Shown here: piece by piece, positions 5,337-9,632 of the stretch
Layout: each line of letters opens with the position of its first letter
How positions within the stretch are numbered: the stretch's first letter is position 1
Origin: Acidobacteriota bacterium
Lineage (GTDB): Bacteria > Acidobacteriota > Terriglobia > Terriglobales > Acidobacteriaceae
Length of the DNA stretch: 9,632 bases
Assembly (NCBI GenBank): GCA_021798655.1
Contig: JAJZFE010000283.1
Span: 1 to 9,632, forward strand
Direction of reading: 5' to 3'
Position numbers and translations under genes: made by a program
Notes under the pieces: generated by a model
Told to the model about the DNA's origin: nothing
The model's database searches: none
The model's input: only the letters and a program-made list of their open reading frames with translations

Positions 5337-7346
5337 CTACGGCTTCGAGGCAGGCGCGTTGTACGGAACCATCAGGTTCGCCACGATCGGCGTCACCACC
5401 GGCGTGGCCGCGCCGATCAGCTCTTGCACGGAATTGCCGCCAAAGTCGGAGACCCACACGTCGCCAGCGCCGTCCACCGCGATCCCAGCGGGAGTCGACA
5501 CAGTCGTTCCGCCCGTATACCCCGCCATGGGTGTGATCTCCGTGCCACTGCTGTTGAAGGCGACGACCGTGTTGGGCGCGCCCTGATCGGCGACCCAGAT
5601 GTTGGCCGCCCCGTCCACCGCGTTGTACTGGAAAGAAGACCCGGTGTTCGCCGATTGAAATTGAGAACCCGTCGCGACATTTCCAGTGACGGCCACCTCA
5701 CCCAATGTTGCCGATCCCGACACCCATGCGTTGTTATTGTGGTCGGTGGAGACCCCCTGCAGCGTCCCGGGAAAGTTCGTTGCCGTGCCAACCGGCGTAC
5801 CACTGGCGCTGACGCGCGAAACAGCACCTCCGGTCACTGTCCACAACGTACTCGTACCGTCTAATGCCACGAAGTTGGCTCCAGTATTTGCAAACGGCGA
5901 GCCAGTCACGGCCGTCCCGCTGGGATTCAACTCCGTGAGGGGGGTGGTGGCGAACCAGGCGTTCTCGGCGGCTGAGATTGCCACGTTGTAGGCATTGCTC
6001 GGCAGCGCATAGGGAGAGGTTCCGACACTCGTGAGACCGCTCGTGACTTCGTACACGTTCGAATTCGACTCGTCCGGTATCCAGAGGTTGCCGTTCCCGT
6101 CGAACGCCAGTCCCGAAGGCTGCGACAGGTTGGCGATCGCCGGCGTAATGGTCGCACCCGTGGCACCTGCGGTGTAACCGTAGTACGGCGTTATCACGCC
6201 GCCCGGGGCCACCGAGATGACCGCAGAGTTCATTCCCGCCGCACCTCCCCCGGCCGCATTGCCGTTGGACAGCACCCACGCTTTCCCGCCGGCGTCAATG
6301 GTGATCTGCGCGTTGTTCAGCCCCCCAAAGCTCGGTCCGCTGCCGACCGTGTAGTTCAGCCCCACTGTGAACTCGTTCGGCTGCGTCGCAAGGCCGCCCG
6401 CATACGGCGCGGCCGTGCCCGGTACCAGGCCGTACAGCGCCGCCACGCCTGCCGCCGTCGGATACGGATTGTGCGCCAGGTTGATCGCCGCGCTCGCCGT
6501 CTCGGTCGCCGCCGTGCCCGTCGCGCCGCCGCTCATCGTGTAGCTGAACAGCGTCGGGCAGCTGCTCGCTCCGCCGCCATTGCTGTTCACGCACGCAGCC
6601 AGAATGTCCGCCAGCGTGTAGATCGTCGCCGCAGGCACCGTCACCGTCGCCGTGTTCGCCATTGGCGAGCCCGTCGCCACGTTCACCAGCGTCGACGCGT
6701 TCGTATACGCATTCGCCAGGTTCGTCAGCGCCAGCGCGCTCCCGCTGCTGGAGATGTGCGTCGCGTCGCTCGCAAACCCTGCAAACGCGTAAGCCATCGC
6801 CACCGTCGTCACCTCATTCAGTGCGATCTTCGGCGCCGGAGTGCCGCACGGCCCGATCGCCGCCATCAACCCGGATGCGGCGTTCGAGGTCGTCGTGCCG
6901 CTCTGCGCGCCATAGCCACCCAGCGCGAGCACATACACCTGCTGGCTGCTCGTCGTACAGGTGTACTTGCCGGCCAGGTTGAACGCGCCATTCCCGTCGG
7001 TCAAAACGTACGTGCCAACGCTGTCCGTCCCCGATCCCGACGTCAGCAGCGACACCGAAAGATTCGACGCCGGCCGCAACGCCTGAGGCGTGGCCTGTGC
7101 CCGCGGACCGTTCGCCATCGCCGGCGAGATGCCCGGCCCGCCATAGCCCGTCGCTCCCACGCCCATCAGGTACACATGCGCGCCCACAATCGGCTGCTGT
7201 CCGCCAAACACCGTGCCCTGCACGTTCGACGTCGCGCCCGCAGAGCCGTTTGTGAGGATAGAGTTACCCATACCGCAGCCGGACAACACTGCTGCAAGGA
7301 AGAAGGTTGGTACCGCGAGGATCGAGGTTGCGATGCGAAACTTCAT
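5337..7346 (-). CDS. NHL/beta-propeller-repeat lipoprotein
   Basis: Predicted surface or periplasmic lipoprotein of 669 residues, rich in Ala, Thr, Gly and Ser. The signal peptide ends in a lipobox LSGC with Cys24 as the lipidation site. Next is a carboxypeptidase-regulatory-like segment (VQGTVFGGQQPIVGAHVYL) and an Ala/Thr-rich middle region. The C-terminal half holds repeated propeller blades of the NHL or Vgb-lyase type, such as PSGLAFDGNGNLWIPD and PAGIAVDGAGDVWVSDFGGNSVQEL, and ends in a short Pro-rich tail. Such propellers usually bind ligands or partners; no catalytic residues can be assigned. An in-frame ATG at 7553 would add 69 residues with no signal character and would overlap the polymerase start. 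The ATG at 7346 has GGGAGAG five bases upstream and gives the lipoprotein signal, so it is preferred. Codon use in the propeller half looks less GC3-biased than in the N-terminal half. Confidence 0.85.
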   Translation of the reverse strand: MKFRIATSILAVPTFFLAAVLSGCGMGNSILTNGSAGATSNVQGTVFGGQQPIVGAHVYLMGVGATGYGGPGISPAMANGPRAQATPQALRPASNLSVSLLTSGSGTDSVGTYVLTDGNGAFNLAGKYTCTTSSQQVYVLALGGYGAQSGTTTSNAASGLMAAIGPCGTPAPKIALNEVTTVAMAYAFAGFASDATHISSSGSALALTNLANAYTNASTLVNVATGSPMANTATVTVPAATIYTLADILAACVNSNGGGASSCPTLFSYTMSGGATGTAATETASAAINLAHNPYPTAAGVAALYGLVPGTAAPYAGGLATQPNEFTVGLNYTVGSGPSFGGLNNAQITIDAGGKAWVLSNGNAAGGGAAGMNSAVISVAPGGVITPYYGYTAGATGATITPAIANLSQPSGLAFDGNGNLWIPDESNSNVYEVTSGLTSVGTSPYALPSNAYNVAISAAENAWFATTPLTELNPSGTAVTGSPFANTGANFVALDGTSTLWTVTGGAVSRVSASGTPVGTATNFPGTLQGVSTDHNNNAWVSGSATLGEVAVTGNVATGSQFQSANTGSSFQYNAVDGAANIWVADQGAPNTVVAFNSSGTEITPMAGYTGGTTVSTPAGIAVDGAGDVWVSDFGGNSVQELIGAATPVVTPIVANLMVPYNAPASKP

Positions 7347-7501
7347 TGAGACTCTCCCTGGGAAGTTTTGAACAGCGTCTTCTGGCAGATAAAAATCTTG
7401 CCGCCATACTATCCCAGTCGTAGCGAGATTGAATCCCACAAATCTGTCATTTTCATGCGGCCGCCGTAACCCCGGACCCTTTCGGAAAAAAAGCAAACCG
7501 C

Positions 7502-7531
7502 TGCACAGAGCAAACAGAAGGCGAATAAAAT
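7502..7531 (+). promoter_or_regulatory. Candidate promoter giving a leaderless Y-family polymerase mRNA
   Basis: TAAAAT (7526-7531) matches the -10 consensus at 5 of 6 positions. TGCACA (7502-7507) lies 18 bp upstream as a weak -35 (4 of 6). The expected transcription start falls at about 7538, on the first base of the GTG start codon. I found no recognisable SOS/LexA operator, but the LexA box of this lineage is not one I can state with certainty. Confidence 0.4.
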
Positions 7532-7537
7532 CATCCT

Positions 7538-8869
7538 GTGGCCGACTCCCCACAACCCGACCTCTTCGGTTTCCTGCACATAGACCTTAACAGCTTCTTC
7601 GCCTCGGTCGAGCAGCAGCTACACCCCGAGCATCGCAACAAACCCCTCGGCGTCACCGCCACCATGGCCGACACGGGCACGCTCATTGCCGCCAGCTATG
7701 AGGCCAAGGCCCTCGGCATCAAGACCGGCACCAAGGTCGCCGAGGCTCGCAAGCTCTGCCCGGAGGTCGTCATCATCGCCAGCGACCACTCCGTCTACGC
7801 CGATTACTCCCACCGCATCTCCACTGCCGTCGACCGCATCTGCCCCGTCGCCCACAACCCCTCCATCGACGAGATGGTCTGCCAGCTCATCGGCCGCGAG
7901 CGCGAGCCCCCCAACGCCCGCCGCATCTCGCTGGCCATCAAACAGGCCATCAAGGATGACGTCGGCGACACGCTGCGCTGCTCCATCGGCATGGCGCCCA
8001 ACCGCTACCTCGCCAAGATCGCCAGCGACATGCAGAAGCCCGACGGCCTCATCGGCCTGCTGCCGTCGCAGCTTCCCCGCGCCATCGCGCACCTCGAACT
8101 CCGCGACCTGCCCGGCGTCGGCGCGCGCACCGAGGCTCGCCTCAACGCCAAGGGCATCACCACCATGCCGCAGCTGCTCGCGCTCGACCGCCACGGCATG
8201 CACGCGCTGTGGGACTCCGTCTGGGGCGACCGGCTCTACCACTGGCTCCGCGGCCACGACACCGGCGACGACGGCGCGCCCGCTCCGCTCGACGTGCAGA
8301 AGTCGCTCGGCCACTCGCACGTCCTCGCCCCCGAGCACCGCACGCCCGCCGGTGCCTGGGCCGTCGCGCACAAGCTCCTCCACAAAGCCGCCATGCGCCT
8401 CCGCATGGAGCACTTCTACACCGCCTCGCTCGCCGTCACTATCCGCTACTCGCTCTCCCGCGAGCAGGCCGCAGACGCCGCCCGCTCCCAGCGCGTAAAA
8501 AAGCACACCAGCGGCATCACCCAGACCGGCTGGGGCATGGAGGCCCGCTTCGCCGCCTGCCAGGACACGCTCTCGCTCCTTCAAGCCCTGCAGGGCTGCT
8601 GGAAGCAAGCCCCCAACGCACCCGAACACCAGAAGCCCTTCTTCGTCGGCGTCACGCTCACCCGCCTCATCCCCGAGTCCGAGTACCAGGCACCGCTCTT
8701 TGAAGACCCCGGCAACCGCGCGCAACTCTCCACCACGATGGACAAGCTCAACCTGAAGTACGGCCACACCACGCTGCACTTTGCCGGCATGTTGCCCGCG
8801 CGCGACAGCGCCCCCACGCGCATCGCCTTCACGCAGATCCCCGTGCAGTACGGCCAGGAGTGGATGTAG
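7538..8869 (+). CDS. Y-family translesion DNA polymerase (DinB/UmuC-like)
   Basis: Error-prone polymerase of 443 residues that probably copies past damaged template bases. Members are often labelled 'ImpB/MucB/SamB' or, wrongly, 'type VI secretion protein ImpB'. The palm carries Asp16 in HIDLNSFFASVE and the Asp111-Glu112 pair in SIDEM, so the three catalytic carboxylates are present. SYEAKALGIKTGT (about 53-65) is the fingers motif and CSIGMAPNRYLAKIASD (about 148-164) completes the palm. A helix-hairpin-helix sits near 190-206 (LPGVGARTEARL). QAPLF at 384-388 fits a beta-clamp-binding motif, and the following LNLKYGHTTLHFAG resembles the UmuC C-terminal extension. The Asp-x-Asn first motif and this tail are more UmuC-like, while other parts look DinB-like, so no symbol is given. 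The start is GTG; the nearest SD-like AGAAGG is about 16 nt upstream, too far, which hints at leaderless translation. Confidence 0.9.
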   Translation: MADSPQPDLFGFLHIDLNSFFASVEQQLHPEHRNKPLGVTATMADTGTLIAASYEAKALGIKTGTKVAEARKLCPEVVIIASDHSVYADYSHRISTAVDRICPVAHNPSIDEMVCQLIGREREPPNARRISLAIKQAIKDDVGDTLRCSIGMAPNRYLAKIASDMQKPDGLIGLLPSQLPRAIAHLELRDLPGVGARTEARLNAKGITTMPQLLALDRHGMHALWDSVWGDRLYHWLRGHDTGDDGAPAPLDVQKSLGHSHVLAPEHRTPAGAWAVAHKLLHKAAMRLRMEHFYTASLAVTIRYSLSREQAADAARSQRVKKHTSGITQTGWGMEARFAACQDTLSLLQALQGCWKQAPNAPEHQKPFFVGVTLTRLIPESEYQAPLFEDPGNRAQLSTTMDKLNLKYGHTTLHFAGMLPARDSAPTRIAFTQIPVQYGQEWM

Positions 8870-8995
8870 CGCACGCCCGCACACCTCCTTCATCGCCGCA
8901 CCGCTCTTACGACCATCCCGCCCGCAATGATATTCTGGCGCGATGCGGACCTCTGTCTGCATCGCCATCGCTGGCCCACTGCAAAGGTACTTTCC

Positions 8996-9632
8996 ATGCC
9001 CGATCTCAACTCCGCCGACTCTCTCTCGCCCGACACAACCCCGCTTCCCGAACAGGCCGTGCCGCCCACCGTCGCCGACGACCAGGCCGACACCGAGTCC
9101 TTCGGCGACATCTTCGCCGACTACCAGCGCACCAGCAATCGCCGCACCGGCGAAGAAGGCCGTCAGATCATCGGCACCGTCGCCGCCGTCACCGCCGACG
9201 CGGTCCTCGTCGACATCGGCTTCAAGACCGAAGGCATCCTTCCCCTCGCCACAGCGCCCGCCGCGCAGGTCGGCGACACGCTCACCGTCTCCGTCAAAGG
9301 CCGCGACCTCGACGGCTACTACGAGCTCTCGCTCTTCCGCGTCGCCCAGCCCAAGGACTGGACCAGCCTGCAGCAGGCCTTCGCCGAAGGCGCCAACATC
9401 GTCGGCACCGTCACCGCCGTCGTCAAAGGCGGCCTGCACGTGGACGTAGGCATGCGCGCCTTCCTGCCTGCCTCGCGCAGCGGTACACGCGACGCCGCTG
9501 AGATGGAAAAGCTCGTCGGCCAGGAGATCCTCTGCCGCATCACCAAGCTCGATGTCGTCGAAGAGGACGTCGTCATCGACCGCCGCGTCGTCACCGAAGA
9601 GGAGGCGCTCAAGGCACGGGACAATCGCCTCG
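8996..9632 (+). CDS. S1-domain RNA-binding protein, ribosomal protein S1-like, 3'-truncated by window edge
   Basis: The frame opens at ATG 8996 and stays open to the window end, giving 212 complete codons. An acidic, low-complexity N-terminus of about 55 residues (Asp, Pro, Ser, Glu) is followed by a first S1 fold at about 58-115 (IIGTVAAVTADAVLVDIGFKTEG, GYYELSL). A KDW linker leads to a second S1 fold at about 134-198 (GTVTAVVKGGLHVDVG, RAFLPASRSG, GQEILCRITKLD). The domain order, KDW linker and KGG loop are those of bacterial ribosomal protein S1, which helps mRNA bind the 30S subunit. The usual LSRR at the end of domain 2 reads VIDRR, so a diverged S1 paralogue is also possible. AAAGG sits 8 nt before the start. 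A weak TTACGA-18-TATTCT promoter-like pair lies upstream. The gene follows the polymerase by 126 bp and is probably transcribed separately. Confidence 0.88.
   Translation, partial: MPDLNSADSLSPDTTPLPEQAVPPTVADDQADTESFGDIFADYQRTSNRRTGEEGRQIIGTVAAVTADAVLVDIGFKTEGILPLATAPAAQVGDTLTVSVKGRDLDGYYELSLFRVAQPKDWTSLQQAFAEGANIVGTVTAVVKGGLHVDVGMRAFLPASRSGTRDAAEMEKLVGQEILCRITKLDVVEEDVVIDRRVVTEEEALKARDNRL

Noticed and set aside
6471..7349. A 292-codon Arg-rich plus-strand frame opposite the NHL lipoprotein gene
   Set aside because: The opposite strand has the lipobox, NHL motifs and an SD. This frame shows only composition bias.
7409..7456. A 15-codon minus-strand frame in the leader of the NHL lipoprotein gene, considered as a leader peptide
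   Set aside because: It has no convincing ribosome-binding site, no run of regulatory codons and no attenuator hairpin after it.
7347..7537. Search for a LexA operator or clear promoter for the lipoprotein between the divergent genes
   Set aside because: Only a weak TTCAAT-16-TAGTAT pair on the minus strand was found, and no convincing dyad, so no site is annotated.
7619..9439. A 606-codon open frame on the minus strand, opposite the polymerase and S1 genes
   Set aside because: Its Gly/Val/Ala/Asp-rich composition mirrors the GC3-rich codons of the plus-strand genes, it has no recognisable domain, and the opposite strand encodes clear Y-family polymerase and S1 motifs.
1..9632. CRISPR array, integrase/attachment site or insertion sequence
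   Set aside because: There is no regularly spaced repeat, no transposase or integrase motif, and the tRNA-Leu 3' end is not duplicated downstream in any stretch I could see.

Overview
This 9.6 kb window is GC-rich chromosomal DNA with strong G/C preference at third codon positions. The mix of genes points to an Acidobacteriota, most likely Terriglobales/Acidobacteriaceae (Granulicella, Terriglobus or Edaphobacter-like): a secreted M28 peptidase, an NHL-type lipoprotein, a small secreted carboxypeptidase-regulatory-like protein, an S1 paralogue-like gene and a GTCATTCCG-type intergenic repeat. The placement is inferred from protein style, not from a search. Most of the window looks like ordinary core or housekeeping DNA. 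I see no phage, plasmid, insertion sequence or CRISPR array.

Layout, left to right. (1) The 3' part of aspS (+), entering from the left edge, is followed 32 bp later by a complete tRNA-Leu(CAA) gene with encoded CCA. (2) A noncoding stretch of about 160 bp holds a small hairpin-prone repeat element. It directly abuts a perfect 14-bp inverted repeat that overlaps the 3' end of the next gene. (3) Two minus-strand genes, probably one transcription unit, encode a secreted M28 zinc aminopeptidase with a C-terminal Fn3-like domain and then a rhomboid-fold membrane protein that appears to lack the catalytic histidine. (4) A divergent plus-strand pair has a clear sigma70-type promoter: a LysW-like zinc-ribbon protein with a very acidic tail, overlapped by 8 bp by a small secreted beta-sandwich protein. 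(5) A hairpin between convergent genes is followed by a large minus-strand lipoprotein with NHL/beta-propeller repeats. (6) Divergent from it is a Y-family translesion DNA polymerase with a GTG start, possibly leaderless. (7) The 5' part of an S1-domain (ribosomal protein S1-like) gene runs off the right edge.

The genes do not form one pathway. aspS, tRNA-Leu and the S1 gene serve translation. The polymerase serves DNA damage tolerance. The M28 peptidase, the small secreted protein and the NHL lipoprotein are envelope or extracellular functions. The most unusual elements are the orphan LysW-like carrier coupled to a secreted protein, the apparent pseudoprotease rhomboid, and the paired inverted-repeat structures at 1940-2060. 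The aspartyl-tRNA synthetase also carries the residues expected of a non-discriminating enzyme.
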